A stretch of DNA of 64,000 nt from Pseudomonas sp. (GCF_030684895.1 NZ_JAUXXP010000013.1:1-64000); one strand, 5' to 3'; positions 8,784-18,000 are shown, counted from the first letter of the stretch. Made by a program: numbers and translations. Notes: generated by a model not told the origin, from the sequence alone.

Positions 8784-9527
8784 ATGAGCCAGGGCAAACG
8801 CTACCTACTGACCGGGGCCAGTTCAGGCATCGGCGCCGCCCTGGCCCGCGAGTTGGCGGCCAAGGGTTACGACCTGGCCCTGGCCGCACGCCGCGAAGAC
8901 AGCCTGCATCTGCTGGCCGCAGAGCTGCAGGCGCGCTTTCAGCGCAAGATAGTGGTGCTGCCGCTGGATGTGACCGACTACGACGCCTGCCAGGATGCCT
9001 TGGGTCTGGCCGCTAATGCCCTCGGCGGGCTGGACGGGATTATCGCCAACGCAGGCATCGCCCTGACCGGTAAAGCCGGCGGTGGCCACTTCAAGCGCGC
9101 CCGACTGACCGTGGAAACCAACCTGATCGGCGCAATTGCCTGCCTGGACGCCGCCTGTGCGCTGTTTCGCCAACAAGGCCATGGCCATCTGGTCGCCGTC
9201 GCCTCAGTCGCCGGCAAACGCGGCCTGCCGCACACGGCGGCCTACTCGGCGAGCAAGGCCGGCCTGATCAGCTATATGGAAGCCACCCGCGCTGAACTGC
9301 TGGGCAAGAACATCGACACCACCCTGCTGTTGCCGGGCTTTATCGATACGCCACTGAACAGCGATATGGCCAGCCGGCCGTTCCTGATTGACGTGGAGCG
9401 CGGCGCAGCACTGATCGCCAAGCACATCGACAAACGCCATGTCAGCGCCTACGTGCCTGGCTGGCCCTGGGCGCTGCTGGGCCGCGTGCTGCCTTATCTT
9501 CCAACCTCAATGATTGGCAAATTCTGA
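8784..9527 (+). CDS. Short-chain dehydrogenase/reductase
   Basis: 247 residues. The cofactor-binding TGASSGIG motif is at residues 10-17, IIANAG around 86-91, and the catalytic set is S141 (VASVAG), Y154 and K158 (YSASK). PGFIDTPLN follows as in classical SDRs. The substrate cannot be told from sequence. The stop codon overlaps the start of the next gene (TGATGG), implying translational coupling. Confidence 0.9.
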   Translation: MSQGKRYLLTGASSGIGAALARELAAKGYDLALAARREDSLHLLAAELQARFQRKIVVLPLDVTDYDACQDALGLAANALGGLDGIIANAGIALTGKAGGGHFKRARLTVETNLIGAIACLDAACALFRQQGHGHLVAVASVAGKRGLPHTAAYSASKAGLISYMEATRAELLGKNIDTTLLLPGFIDTPLNSDMASRPFLIDVERGAALIAKHIDKRHVSAYVPGWPWALLGRVLPYLPTSMIGKF

Positions 9528-9979
9528 TGGACCTGCAGATCGACGACTTTTACAAGGATGCCGCCGCCGGCATGCTGACCCTGTACCAGGCGTTTCCGAG
9601 TAAATCAGCGCTGTATGTCGAAGACCTGATCGGCCGCGAAGAGCCGGATGAGTTTGGCCTGCCCACGCCACGCCATCAAAGCTGCCTGGGCGCCCTGCTG
9701 TGGCTGGCTGAGGAAGGCTATATCCGCTTCGACACCACCATCGGCTACGACGCTCTGGATCAAGCGGTACTCAGTGAAAAAGGCTTTCTGCGCTTGACTC
9801 GCGGCGTACCCCATGCATTGCGTGAGGGTGATGCCTTGCCGCCTAGCGTGCGCCGCGTGCATGCCACCCTGGCCTTTCAGCTGCGCGAAGCACTGGGCCA
9901 ACGGCATGGCGAACGCGTCGCCCGCCTCACCCGCCTGCTGTTTGAATCCAACCTGAATGGCACAAGCGACATAGTTTGA
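9527..9979 (+). CDS. Conserved hypothetical protein, coupled to the SDR
   Basis: 150 residues, soluble, no signal peptide or membrane segment. Recognisable features are DLIGREEPDEFGLPTPRHQSC in the N-terminal half and a winged-helix-like pattern (ALLWLAEEGYIRF, VLSEKGFLRL) in the middle, which could be a small HTH-like fold. I cannot assign a function. The start ATG overlaps the upstream stop codon by one base. Confidence 0.82.
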   Translation: MDLQIDDFYKDAAAGMLTLYQAFPSKSALYVEDLIGREEPDEFGLPTPRHQSCLGALLWLAEEGYIRFDTTIGYDALDQAVLSEKGFLRLTRGVPHALREGDALPPSVRRVHATLAFQLREALGQRHGERVARLTRLLFESNLNGTSDIV

Positions 9980-9991
9980 AATAGTCGCCAG

Positions 9992-10020
9992 GTTGAAGTG
10001 CTTGGGGGGGCGCCCTTATA
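9992..10020 (+). promoter_or_regulatory. Heat-shock-like (sigma-32) promoter of htpX
   Basis: GTTGAA (9992-9997) and CCCTTATA (10013-10020) lie 15 bases apart, resembling the sigma-32 pattern CTTGAA ... CCCCATNT. The same bases can be read as a sigma-70 site (TTGAAG, 17 bases, TTATAT). It lies about 100 bases upstream of the htpX start. HtpX is a known heat-shock protease, which makes the sigma-32 reading reasonable. Confidence 0.5.
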
Positions 10021-10123
10021 TAGCCGTCATAACCAATAGTGGCCGTTGAAAACCAGGCGAAACAGCCAAAACAGGGTTTTCAGCGGCCTGATAGATCTTT
10101 CCCGTGAGGAGTCTCAATACACC

Positions 10124-10996
10124 ATGATGCGCATTATGCTGTTCCTGGCCACCAACATGGCGGTGTTGATCATCGCCAGCATCACCCTGAAGTTGCTTGG
10201 GGTGGACCGCTTTACCGGTCAGAACTATGGCAGCCTGCTGGTTTTCTGCGCCGTGTTCGGTTTCGCCGGTTCGCTGATTTCGCTGCTGCTGTCCAAGTGG
10301 ATGGCGAAGATGAGCACCAAGACCGAAATCATCACCCAGCCACGCACCCGTCACGAACAGTGGCTGTTGCAGACCGTGGAAGAACTGTCCCGCGAAGCCG
10401 GAATCAAGATGCCGGAAGTGGGTATCTTCCCGGCCTATGAGTCCAACGCCTTCGCCACTGGCTGGAACAAGAACGACGCCCTGGTAGCGGTCAGCCAGGG
10501 CCTGCTGGAGCGTTTCTCGCCTGACGAAGTTCGCGCCGTACTGGCCCACGAAATCGGCCACGTGGCCAACGGCGACATGGTCACCCTGGCGCTGATCCAG
10601 GGCGTGGTGAACACCTTCGTGATGTTCTTCGCGCGGATCTTCGGCAACTTCGTCGATAAGGTAATCCTGAAAAACGAAGACGGCCCAGGTATCGGCTACT
10701 TCGTCGCGACCATTTTCGCCGAGCTTGTTCTGGGCATACTGGCCAGCATTATCGTTATGTGGTTCTCGCGTAAGCGCGAATTCAAGGCCGACGAAGCCGG
10801 TGCCCGCCTGGCCGGTACGGGCGCAATGATCGCCGCCCTGCAGCGCCTGCGCGCCGAACAGGAAGTGCCGGTGAACATGCCCAACAGCATGATGGCGTTT
10901 GGCATCAACGGCGGCCTGAAAGGCGGCCTGGCCGGCCTGCTGATGACCCATCCACCGCTGGAAGTGCGTATCGAAGCCCTGCGTCAGCGCGGCTAA
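10124..10996 (+). CDS. htpX: Inner-membrane zinc metalloprotease HtpX
   Basis: 290 residues from the ATG at 10124, which is preceded by AGGAG. Two N-terminal TM segments (about 5-25 and 36-56) precede the cytosolic protease domain with the zinc motif HEIGH (H142, E143, H146); the third ligand is E224 in [10 protein letters not shown]. Two more hydrophobic stretches lie at about 153-172 and 192-212. M48B-family HtpX degrades misfolded membrane proteins alongside FtsH. The length matches the family closely. It ends with a strong terminator. Confidence 0.96.
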   Translation: MMRIMLFLATNMAVLIIASITLKLLGVDRFTGQNYGSLLVFCAVFGFAGSLISLLLSKWMAKMSTKTEIITQPRTRHEQWLLQTVEELSREAGIKMPEVGIFPAYESNAFATGWNKNDALVAVSQGLLERFSPDEVRAVLAHEIGHVANGDMVTLALIQGVVNTFVMFFARIFGNFVDKVILKNEDGPGIGYFVATIFAELVLGILASIIVMWFSRKREFKADEAGARLAGTGAMIAALQRLRAEQEVPVNMPNSMMAFGINGGLKGGLAGLLMTHPPLEVRIEALRQRG

Positions 10997-11013
10997 GCTC
11001 AGCAGCAACGCAC

Positions 11014-11039
11014 AAGGCGGCCCACGGGCCGCCTTTTTC
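11014..11039 (+). terminator. Intrinsic terminator after htpX
   Basis: AAGGCGGCCC (11014-11023) pairs with GGGCCGCCTT (11026-11035) and is followed by a T-tract. It separates htpX from the convergent tpm gene. Confidence 0.88.
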
Positions 11040-11049
11040 TTTTCCGGCT

Positions 11050-11706
11050 TCAGACCTTACTCAAGCGATAGACCCGCTCATCCAGGCGCTCAAGACCGCG
11101 CTTGAGAAACTTCCAGTTGTCGCCCAGCACATCGCCGCACGCCAGCTCCTGCAACTGCCAGGCGGGCGCAAATAGGTGCTGCACCTCATCATCCACTACG
11201 GCAAAGGGCGGGCCGTCCATCTGCGCCTGGTCATAGTCCAGGCTCACCAGCAAACCCTGGCTGCCGCTGGGTAGAAGCTGCGTCAGGTGCGCCACATAAC
11301 GAGCGCGCATCTCGGGTGGCAATGCAATCAGCGCCGCGCGGTCATACAGCGCGGCACAGCCGGCAAGCTGTTGCGCCGTCAGGGCAAAGAAATCACCGCA
11401 GTAGAGCTCCACAGCGCCAGCCCGATACAGCCTGAAAGCGCCCACTTCGCTGACCTCCGGTTGCAGCTTATGCTCGGCGAAGAAGTCCTCTACCGCACGC
11501 TGCGCCAGCTCGACACCTACCACCTGATAGCCCTGCCCCGCCAACCAGGCCAGGTCCAGGCTCTTGCCACACAGCGGCACCAGCACCCGCGTACCTACCG
11601 GTAAATCTAGCGCCGGCCAGTGCTGCTGCAGGTAAGGATTGACCTCAGGCAGATGAAAGCCAATTTCACTGCGCGCCCAACGCGCCTGCCAGAATTCTGC
11701 GTGCAT
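11050..11706 (-). CDS. tpm: Thiopurine S-methyltransferase
   Basis: 218 residues, the full bacterial TPMT length. The SAM-binding region is [26 protein letters not shown], quoted here in part as [14 protein letters not shown]; downstream blocks YCGDFFAL and [14 protein letters not shown] are signature TPMT sequence. In Pseudomonas the enzyme methylates selenium and tellurium oxyanion products and thiopurines. The ATG at 11706 has AGGAGC just upstream. It is divergent from the dioxygenase gene at 11878. Confidence 0.95.
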   Translation of the reverse strand: MHAEFWQARWARSEIGFHLPEVNPYLQQHWPALDLPVGTRVLVPLCGKSLDLAWLAGQGYQVVGVELAQRAVEDFFAEHKLQPEVSEVGAFRLYRAGAVELYCGDFFALTAQQLAGCAALYDRAALIALPPEMRARYVAHLTQLLPSGSQGLLVSLDYDQAQMDGPPFAVVDDEVQHLFAPAWQLQELACGDVLGDNWKFLKRGLERLDERVYRLSKV

Positions 11707-11877
11707 AAAAGCTCCTGTAAAAATTCAGCTGAGGATCGTGCCGCATGGCGGCCAATAAGGCCAAGGGATTCGGCTCGCACAAACCCATCTATTAAAACGA
11801 TCAAAACACCTTAGCTTTTGCGCTTTTATGCACAGATTGGCTGATAGAAGATGCAAGCAATCCATCAGGAGTCTGCC

Positions 11878-12648
11878 ATGTCACTGCCCAGCCTGTTTAT
11901 CTCCCACGGCTCACCCATGTTGGCCCTGCAACCCGGCGCCAGCGGCCCTGCCCTGGCTCGCCTGGCCAGCCAACTGCCCAAGCCACGCGCCATTGTGGTG
12001 GTTTCCGCGCACTGGGAAAGCCGCGAGCTGCGGGTAGGCAGCGCGGCGCAACCGCGAACCTGGCATGACTTTGGCGGCTTTCCTGCCGAGCTCTATCAAG
12101 TGCAATACCCGGCGCCTGGCAACCCAACGCTGGCGGCGGACATAATCCAACTGCTGGCCGCCGCCAACCTGCCAGCGCAGCTCGACGCCGAGCGGCCGTT
12201 GGATCACGGCGCCTGGGTGCCGCTGTCGTTGATGTACCCGCAAGCCGATATACCCGTGGTGCAGGTCTCCCTGCCCAGCCAGCATGGCCCAGCCCTGCAA
12301 CGCCAGGTCGGCCAAGCCCTGGCCGGCCTGCGCGCCCAGGGCGTGCTGCTGATCGGTTCAGGCAGCATCACCCACAACTTGGGCGAACTGGACTGGCACG
12401 CAGGCCCGGATGTCATCGAGCCCTGGGCTCAGGCGTTTCGCGACTGGATCGTGGAGAAACTAATCGAGCAGGATCACGCCGCTCTGCAGGACTACCGCCG
12501 ACAAGCACCCCATGCAGCGCGCAACCACCCCAGCGATGAACATCTGCTGCCGCTGTTCTTCGCCGAGGGCGCAGGCGGACAATTCAAGGTCGAGCACAGC
12601 GGCTTTACCCTGGGTGCGCTGGGAATGGACATCTACAGCTTCACTTAA
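11878..12648 (+). CDS. Extradiol ring-cleavage dioxygenase (LigB/4,5-DOPA dioxygenase-like)
   Basis: 256 residues from ATG 11878, chosen over ATG 11851 because AGGAG sits 7 bases upstream. LigB-superfamily metal ligands are suggested by FISHGSPML (H10), SAHWES and SITHNLG. The family includes E. coli YgiD and plant DODA, which open a catechol ring next to the hydroxyls using a bound metal. The natural substrate here is unknown. It is followed by a strong bidirectional terminator. Confidence 0.9.
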   Translation: MSLPSLFISHGSPMLALQPGASGPALARLASQLPKPRAIVVVSAHWESRELRVGSAAQPRTWHDFGGFPAELYQVQYPAPGNPTLAADIIQLLAAANLPAQLDAERPLDHGAWVPLSLMYPQADIPVVQVSLPSQHGPALQRQVGQALAGLRAQGVLLIGSGSITHNLGELDWHAGPDVIEPWAQAFRDWIVEKLIEQDHAALQDYRRQAPHAARNHPSDEHLLPLFFAEGAGGQFKVEHSGFTLGALGMDIYSFT

Positions 12649-12674
12649 GCCTGCGCCCGACAAACAGCAGGCGT

Positions 12675-12705
12675 AAAAAAGCCCCGCACTAGGCGGGGCT
12701 TTTTT
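12675..12705. terminator. Bidirectional intrinsic terminator
   Basis: GCCCCGC (12681-12687) and GCGGGGC (12693-12699) with loop ACTAG, flanked by A6 and T6. It serves the dioxygenase gene and the convergent deaD gene. Confidence 0.92.
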
Positions 12706-12718
12706 ATTCAGCGAAGCA

Positions 12719-14401
12719 TCAATCTTCGCGATAACGACGCAGCTTCAGCGGCTTGCCACCAACGCGGGTGTCTTTCAGCTTGGTCAGCAGACGCTCGAGG
12801 CCTTCTTCCGGCAGCTCGACCAGACTGAAGCTCTCGCGCACCTGGATGCGGCCGATGGCTTCGCGGACCAGGCCGCCTTCGTTGAGGATCGCACCGAGCA
12901 GGTTCTTCGCGGCGATACCGTCGCGAGCGCCCAGGGCGGTGCGGCAACGGGCACGGCCTTCGGCCAATGGCACCGGCGCACGACGCTCACGGCTGCCGTC
13001 GCGATCAGGGCGCTCAGGACGATCACTGCGCTCGCTACGTTCACGCGGAGCACCGCTGTTCGGTACCAGCGGCTGGTCACGCTCAACCTCAGCCAGGGTC
13101 AGCGCTTGGCCGTTGGTGGCCTTGCGCAGCAGGGCTGCGGCCAGGGCACGCGGGCTGCAACCGATGTCAGCAGTCAGACGATCAAGCAAATCACCGTGGC
13201 TGGCTTCAGCATCAGCAACCAGCGGAGCCAGGCTGTTGGTGAGCTTCTTGATGCGTGCGTCCAGTACCTGCTTGGCGTCTGGCAGCTTGACTTCGCCAAC
13301 CTTCTGCCCGGTGACACGCTCGATCACTTGCAGCATGCGGCGCTCACGCGGCGTCACCAGCAGCAGGGCGCGACCGGTACGGCCGGCACGGCCAGTACGG
13401 CCGATACGGTGGACGTAGGATTCCGGATCGTAGGGCATGTCCACGTTCATCACGTGGGTGATGCGCGGTACGTCGAGACCGCGAGCGGCAACGTCGGTGG
13501 CGATCACAATGTCCAGACGGCCATCTTTCAGCGAGTCGATCACGCGCTCACGCTGGTTCTGCGCGATGTCGCCGTTCAGTGCAGCGGCCTTGTAGCCCTT
13601 GGCTTCCAGCGCGGCGGCCAGATCCAGGGTGGCTTGCTTGGTGCGCACAAAACCGATCAGCGCGTCGAACTCTTCGACTTCCAGCAGACGCAGTACGGCG
13701 GCGTGCTTCTGGTCAGCGTGAACCATCAGATGCACCTGCTCAATGGCAGTTACGGTCTGGGTTTTGGTTTCGATCTTGACGTGCTTAGGGTCACGCAAGT
13801 GTTTTTCGGCGATGGAACGGATCGAGTGCGGCAGAGTGGCGGAGAACAGCACGCTCTGACGGCTTTCCGGCATGGCCTTGAAGATGACTTCGAGGTCATC
13901 CATAAAGCCCAGCTTGAGCATCTCGTCGGCTTCGTCGAGGACCAGGTGCTGAATGGTCGACAGGACTTTCTCGTCACGACGCAGGTGATCAACCAGACGA
14001 CCCGGGGTGGCCACAACAATCTGTGCGCCATTACGGATGGCCTTGAGCTGCGGGCCCATCGGCGCGCCGCCGTAAACGGCGATAACACTAACGCCCGGCA
14101 TTTGCTTGGCGTAGGTTTCAAAAGCGGTGGCAACCTGCAGCGCCAGCTCACGGGTCGGCGCCAGGATCAGCGCTTGTGGCTGACGCTTGGCCGGGTCGAT
14201 ACGGCTGAGGATTGGCAGGGCGAAGGCAGCGGTTTTACCGGTACCGGTCTGCGCCTGGCCGATCATGTCGTGGCCGGCGAGAATTACTGGAATCGCTTGA
14301 ATCTGAATAGCCGAAGGCTCTTCATAGCCAGTGGCAATTACAGCAGCGAGAACATTGGGATGTAGATCGAGAGCGGCGAAGCCGCCGGTTTCCTGGGTCA
14401 T
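12719..14401 (-). CDS. deaD: DEAD-box ATP-dependent RNA helicase (DeaD/CsdA type)
   Basis: 560 residues from ATG 14401 (GAGG upstream). Motifs in order: Q-motif region, AQTGTGKT (I, about 50-57), PTRELALQ (Ia), VLDEADEML (II, DEAD), FSATL (III, SAT), and HRIGRTGRAGR (VI). After the two RecA domains come a basic/acidic Arg-Ser-rich linker (RERSERSDRPERPDR) and a C-terminal DbpA-like RNA-binding domain ending GGKPLKLRRYRED. This layout is that of DeaD, which unwinds structured RNA in ribosome assembly and mRNA turnover, especially in the cold. A leader of about 200 bases precedes it. Confidence 0.95.
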   Translation of the reverse strand: MTQETGGFAALDLHPNVLAAVIATGYEEPSAIQIQAIPVILAGHDMIGQAQTGTGKTAAFALPILSRIDPAKRQPQALILAPTRELALQVATAFETYAKQMPGVSVIAVYGGAPMGPQLKAIRNGAQIVVATPGRLVDHLRRDEKVLSTIQHLVLDEADEMLKLGFMDDLEVIFKAMPESRQSVLFSATLPHSIRSIAEKHLRDPKHVKIETKTQTVTAIEQVHLMVHADQKHAAVLRLLEVEEFDALIGFVRTKQATLDLAAALEAKGYKAAALNGDIAQNQRERVIDSLKDGRLDIVIATDVAARGLDVPRITHVMNVDMPYDPESYVHRIGRTGRAGRTGRALLLVTPRERRMLQVIERVTGQKVGEVKLPDAKQVLDARIKKLTNSLAPLVADAEASHGDLLDRLTADIGCSPRALAAALLRKATNGQALTLAEVERDQPLVPNSGAPRERSERSDRPERPDRDGSRERRAPVPLAEGRARCRTALGARDGIAAKNLLGAILNEGGLVREAIGRIQVRESFSLVELPEEGLERLLTKLKDTRVGGKPLKLRRYRED

Positions 14402-14622
14402 GGGTCTGCCTCTAGTGCATCCGCAAAGACCCATGTTCCAAAGCTGCGCATGCCGTGTAAGACCCGAGAGTCACCCTGGCAGCCATGTCGGCGGGGATTT
14501 GCGAAAACGTGTGATAAATGAATCGTCAAGGATAGTCCGCAAAACGGACTAACTGCCAAAGTAAACCTTCGGGCGAGTTGTACTACCTGAACGTGGCCAA
14601 GAATTGACCGGCGCGCACTATA
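14402..14622 (-). promoter_or_regulatory. deaD promoter and long structured 5' leader
   Basis: The gap 14402-14766 contains no gene I can support. On the minus strand TATAGT (14617-14622) followed by a GC-rich GCGCGCC stretch could be a -10 region; the -35 is poor. Transcription from there gives a leader of about 200 bases, with a perfect hairpin TAGTCCG/CGGACTA (14533-14539/14545-14551). Long structured leaders are typical of cold-responsive helicase mRNAs; that role here is inferred. Confidence 0.4.
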
Positions 14623-14766
14623 CCGGAAAACCTGGCCAAATGTACTGGTTTTTCCTGAAATAGAGCATATAGCACGCCGGATGGTCATCCTCTGATAGCC
14701 TGCAGCTGCCATGCTGTAACGGCTTCACGCCCCAGTTCACTAACCTGCGCACAAGGACTCCCCGCC

Positions 14767-15558
14767 ATGACCCAAAGCACCAGCGGCCGCGTCAGCCGTG
14801 AAAAACGCGGCCAGATCATGTTGATCGGCCTGGACCGAGCGAGCAAACGCAACGCCTTCGATATGCCCATGCTCGACGACATGTGCCTGGCCTACGGTGA
14901 GTTCGAGCGTGACAGCGAGGCGCGGGTGGCGCTGGTATTTGCCCATGGCGAACACTTCACCGCCGGGCTGGACCTGGCCAATGTGGCCGCGCAGTTTGCC
15001 GCTGGCTGGAAGATTCCTGAAGGCGGCTGCGACCCCTGGGGCGTATTCGGCGGGCCACGGGTGAGCAAACCGGTGATCGTCGCCGCGCAAGGCTACTGCT
15101 ACACCATCGGTATCGAGTTGATGCTCGCCTCGGACATCAACCTGTGCGCCAGCAATACCCGCTTCGCCCAGATGGAAGTGCAACGCGGGATCTTCCCGTT
15201 TGGCGGCGCGACCTTGCGCATGCACCAAACCGCCGGCTGGGGCAACGCCATGCGCTGGCTGCTGACCGGCGATGAGTTCGATGCTCACGAAGCCTATCGC
15301 CTGGGCTTTATCCAGGAGGTGGTGGCTAGCGAAGAGTTGCTGCCCAAGGCGCTGTGGCTCGCCGAACGCATTGCCGCCCAGGCGCCGCTGGGCGTGCAGG
15401 CCACCCTAGCCTCGGCCCGCCAGGCCGTAGTCGAAGGCCCGGCTGCCGCCGCCGCTAGCCTGCACCCGACTGTTACCCGGCTGATGGCCAGCGAGGATGC
15501 CCAGGAGGGCGTGAAAGCCATGCTGGAACGCCGTCCGGGCGATTTCAAAGGACGCTGA
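14767..15558 (+). CDS. Enoyl-CoA hydratase/isomerase family protein (crotonase fold)
   Basis: 263 residues. Oxyanion-hole blocks are GEHFTAGLDLANV and QGYCYTIGIELMLASDI; a catalytic Glu candidate is in MEVQRGIFPFGGAT. The crotonase superfamily covers hydratases, isomerases and hydrolases, so the exact reaction is open. It stands alone between the deaD leader and an inserted repeat element and, from memory, matches the PA2841 position beside the helicase gene. Confidence 0.9.
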   Translation: MTQSTSGRVSREKRGQIMLIGLDRASKRNAFDMPMLDDMCLAYGEFERDSEARVALVFAHGEHFTAGLDLANVAAQFAAGWKIPEGGCDPWGVFGGPRVSKPVIVAAQGYCYTIGIELMLASDINLCASNTRFAQMEVQRGIFPFGGATLRMHQTAGWGNAMRWLLTGDEFDAHEAYRLGFIQEVVASEELLPKALWLAERIAAQAPLGVQATLASARQAVVEGPAAAAASLHPTVTRLMASEDAQEGVKAMLERRPGDFKGR

Positions 15559-15581
15559 GTTTCATAATCCGCGAGCTGTTA

Positions 15582-15723
15582 AGAACCTGATTTACGGTAT
15601 TGCGAGCTAGGATCATGCAAGGCAAAAGCAGGCGAGGAAGCGGAGTTTACTGGTGTAAATGAGCATTCCGAGCCTGCTTTTAACGCAGCAGGGCCGACGC
15701 GCAGCAGACCGTAAACAGGTTCT
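15582..15723. repeat. 142-bp MITE-like palindromic element
   Basis: The ends are imperfect inverted repeats, AGAACCTGATTTACGGT (15582-15598) and ACCGTAAACAGGTTCT (15708-15723). Inside, AAAAGCAGGC (15624-15633) pairs with GCCTGCTTTT (15672-15681) and GTTTAC pairs imperfectly with GTAAAT at the centre. It encodes no protein. It fills the gap between the enoyl-CoA hydratase and the spermidine-synthase-like gene and reaches the first base of the latter's stop codon. Confidence 0.7.
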
Positions 15724-16496
15724 CAGGTCGCCGGACGCACTGCCTTAATCAACGACTCCAGCGAATAACCAAATTGCGGCGCCAGCAGCTCATTACGACG
15801 GCGCAGCTCGGCAAAGTCGATTTCCTGCTCCAGATCCGCCGGCACCAGCAGTACCACGTTGCCCTCCTTCACCGGACACTCCCAGTAATGCCGATGGTAG
15901 AGGCCGCGCAACAGCGGCGCGCCCAGCGGCTTGCCGTCGTTGCCGGCCCACTGGTTGATAATCAGCCAACCGCCGGGGTTGAGCTGCTTCTGGCAATTTT
16001 CCAGGAATCGCCAGGCCAGATGCCCGGTTGCCGGGCCATGGTCGGTATACAGGTCGACAAACAGCAGGTCGGTCTTTTCCGCGCTTTCCAGCAGTTCCAG
16101 GGCATCACCGATGCGGATGGTCAGGCGCGGGTCATCGACCAGGCCCATATGTTCCATGGCCAAGCGCGGCACATCGGCGCGCAGCTCGATCACTTCAACA
16201 TCTTCCAACGGCAGAAAGCGCAGGCAGGCCTGGGTCAGGTTGCCGGCACCGAGGCCGAGAAACAGCGCGCTTTCTGGATGTTCATGGCACAGCGCGCCAA
16301 GCAGCATGGCGCGGGTGTAGTCGTACTCCAGCCAGCTGGGGTCCGGCATATACACGCAGCTCTGCTCAATCGCCTCGCCGAATTCGAGAAAGCGGTAAGC
16401 GCCCATTTCGACTACCTGGATCACCCCGAAGGCATCGTGCACTTCGGCGATCAACAGCGGGTCCGGCATCTGCCCAACCGGGGGTAAACCTGGCAT
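15723..16496 (-). CDS. Spermidine-synthase-like methyltransferase-fold protein
   Basis: 257 residues. The Rossmann core has the nucleoside-binding loop FLGLGAGNLTQ, the acidic strand-2 end IELRADV, a GDALELL block and the strand-4 segment LLFVDLYTDHG, as in SpeE aminopropyltransferases. The N-terminal part is short and the canonical active-site region is not fully recognisable, so it may be a paralogue with another role. No S-adenosylmethionine decarboxylase gene is nearby. It is divergent from the flavin monooxygenase operon; a 163-base gap separates their starts. Confidence 0.8.
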   Translation of the reverse strand: MPGLPPVGQMPDPLLIAEVHDAFGVIQVVEMGAYRFLEFGEAIEQSCVYMPDPSWLEYDYTRAMLLGALCHEHPESALFLGLGAGNLTQACLRFLPLEDVEVIELRADVPRLAMEHMGLVDDPRLTIRIGDALELLESAEKTDLLFVDLYTDHGPATGHLAWRFLENCQKQLNPGGWLIINQWAGNDGKPLGAPLLRGLYHRHYWECPVKEGNVVLLVPADLEQEIDFAELRRRNELLAPQFGYSLESLIKAVRPAT

Positions 16497-16659
16497 CCAC
16501 CACTCTCCACCGTGACATCCCCGACCATTTCAGCCAGAGGAAAGGCGCTAATTGTCATTGAGGCACCCTCCCCTGGTCACGCGATAATTTGCCGCAGTCG
16601 GGGGCGCCGAGTTTATCGTTCTGCGACTACAACAATAAAAACGATTATCGAGGTTTGCC

Positions 16660-18000
16660 ATGTACGCCATTATCGGTGCCGGCCCCATGGGGCTGTGTAC
16701 AGCACGTCAACTGCACAAGCACGGCATCGACTTTGTCGGTTTCGAACTGCACGCGGATGTCGGCGGCCTGTGGGACATCGATAATCCGCACAGCACCATG
16801 TACGACTCGGCGCACCTGATTTCCTCCAAGGGCACCACCCAGTTCAGCGAATTCCCGATGCGCGACGAAGTGGCACCTTACCCGCATCACAGCGAGATGC
16901 GCCGCTACTTCCGTGACTACGCCAAACATTTTGGGCTGTATGCGCATTACCAGTTCAACACCCGCGTGGTGGAAATTCAGCGCTTGGACAAAGGCTGGAA
17001 GCTGATCAGCGAGTACGACGGCGTACAGCGTGAATGGCTGTTCGACGGCGTGCTGATGGCCAACGGCACCCTGCACACGCCTAACCAGCCAGCACTGCCC
17101 GGCGAGTTCAGCGGCGAGCTGATGCATTCCAGCGACTACCGCTCGGCAGCGGTGTTCGACGGTAAACGCGTGCTGGTGATCGGCTGCGGCAACTCGGCCT
17201 GCGATATCGCCGTGGACGCCGTACACCGCGCCGCATCAGTGGACCTGTCAGTGCGCCGTGGCTATTACTTCCTGCCCAAATTCACCCTGGGCCGCCCGAC
17301 CGATACCCTCGGCGGTGCGATCAAGCTGCCGCGCCCGCTCAAGCAATTTCTCGACGGCCTGCTGGTGCGCGCGCTGGTCGGCAAACCCTCGCAATACGGC
17401 CTGCCCGACCCGGACTACAAACTCTACGAGTCGCACCCGGTGATGAACTCCCTGGTGCTGCATTACTTGGGACACGGTGATATCCAGGCGCGCCGCGATG
17501 TGGCCAAGGTCGATGGCCTGCAGGTGACCTTCAGCGATGGCGAACAGGCCGAGTACGACCTGATTCTGCAAGGCACCGGCTACAAGCTCGACTACCCCTT
17601 TATCGACCGCGCGCACCTCAACTGGCCGAGCAATGCTGGAGCGCCGCAGCTGTACCTCAACGTATTCCACCCCGAGTATGACGACCTGTTTATGTTGGGC
17701 ATGGTCGAAGCTTCGGGCCTCGGCTGGCAGGGCCGCGACGAGCAGGCCGAGCTGGTGGCGCTGTATATCAAGGGCCTGCAGGCTGGTAGCCAGGCGGCCA
17801 AGGACTTCCAGGCGCTCAAGCGCGAACGGGCAAGCATGCGCCTGGACGGCGGCTACCAGTACCTGCAACTGGAACGCATGGCCTACTACGTGCACAAGGA
17901 CAGCTATCGTCAGAGCATCGCGCAGCACAGCAACAGCCTGCGCGCCGGCCTGGCGGCGTTGCCCGCTGCCGCCAGCCGCACCATTGAAGGAAGCCCGTGA
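16660..18000 (+). CDS. Flavin-containing monooxygenase (class B)
   Basis: 446 residues. FAD-binding GAGPMG is at residues 6-11, the NADPH-binding GCGNSA at 175-180, and the class B fingerprint FxGxxxHxxxY is exact at 150-160 (FSGELMHSSDY). Such enzymes insert oxygen into ketones (Baeyer-Villiger) or oxidise N and S atoms using NADPH and O2. The ATG at 16660 has GAGG upstream. It is the first of five genes joined by stop/start overlaps, so its substrate is likely the one imported and processed by the others. The identity of that substrate is unknown. Confidence 0.92.
   Translation: MYAIIGAGPMGLCTARQLHKHGIDFVGFELHADVGGLWDIDNPHSTMYDSAHLISSKGTTQFSEFPMRDEVAPYPHHSEMRRYFRDYAKHFGLYAHYQFNTRVVEIQRLDKGWKLISEYDGVQREWLFDGVLMANGTLHTPNQPALPGEFSGELMHSSDYRSAAVFDGKRVLVIGCGNSACDIAVDAVHRAASVDLSVRRGYYFLPKFTLGRPTDTLGGAIKLPRPLKQFLDGLLVRALVGKPSQYGLPDPDYKLYESHPVMNSLVLHYLGHGDIQARRDVAKVDGLQVTFSDGEQAEYDLILQGTGYKLDYPFIDRAHLNWPSNAGAPQLYLNVFHPEYDDLFMLGMVEASGLGWQGRDEQAELVALYIKGLQAGSQAAKDFQALKRERASMRLDGGYQYLQLERMAYYVHKDSYRQSIAQHSNSLRAGLAALPAAASRTIEGSP

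Noticed and set aside
15582..15723. Remnant of a full insertion sequence.
   Set aside because: No transposase fragment is readable in any frame; only paired ends and internal stems are present.
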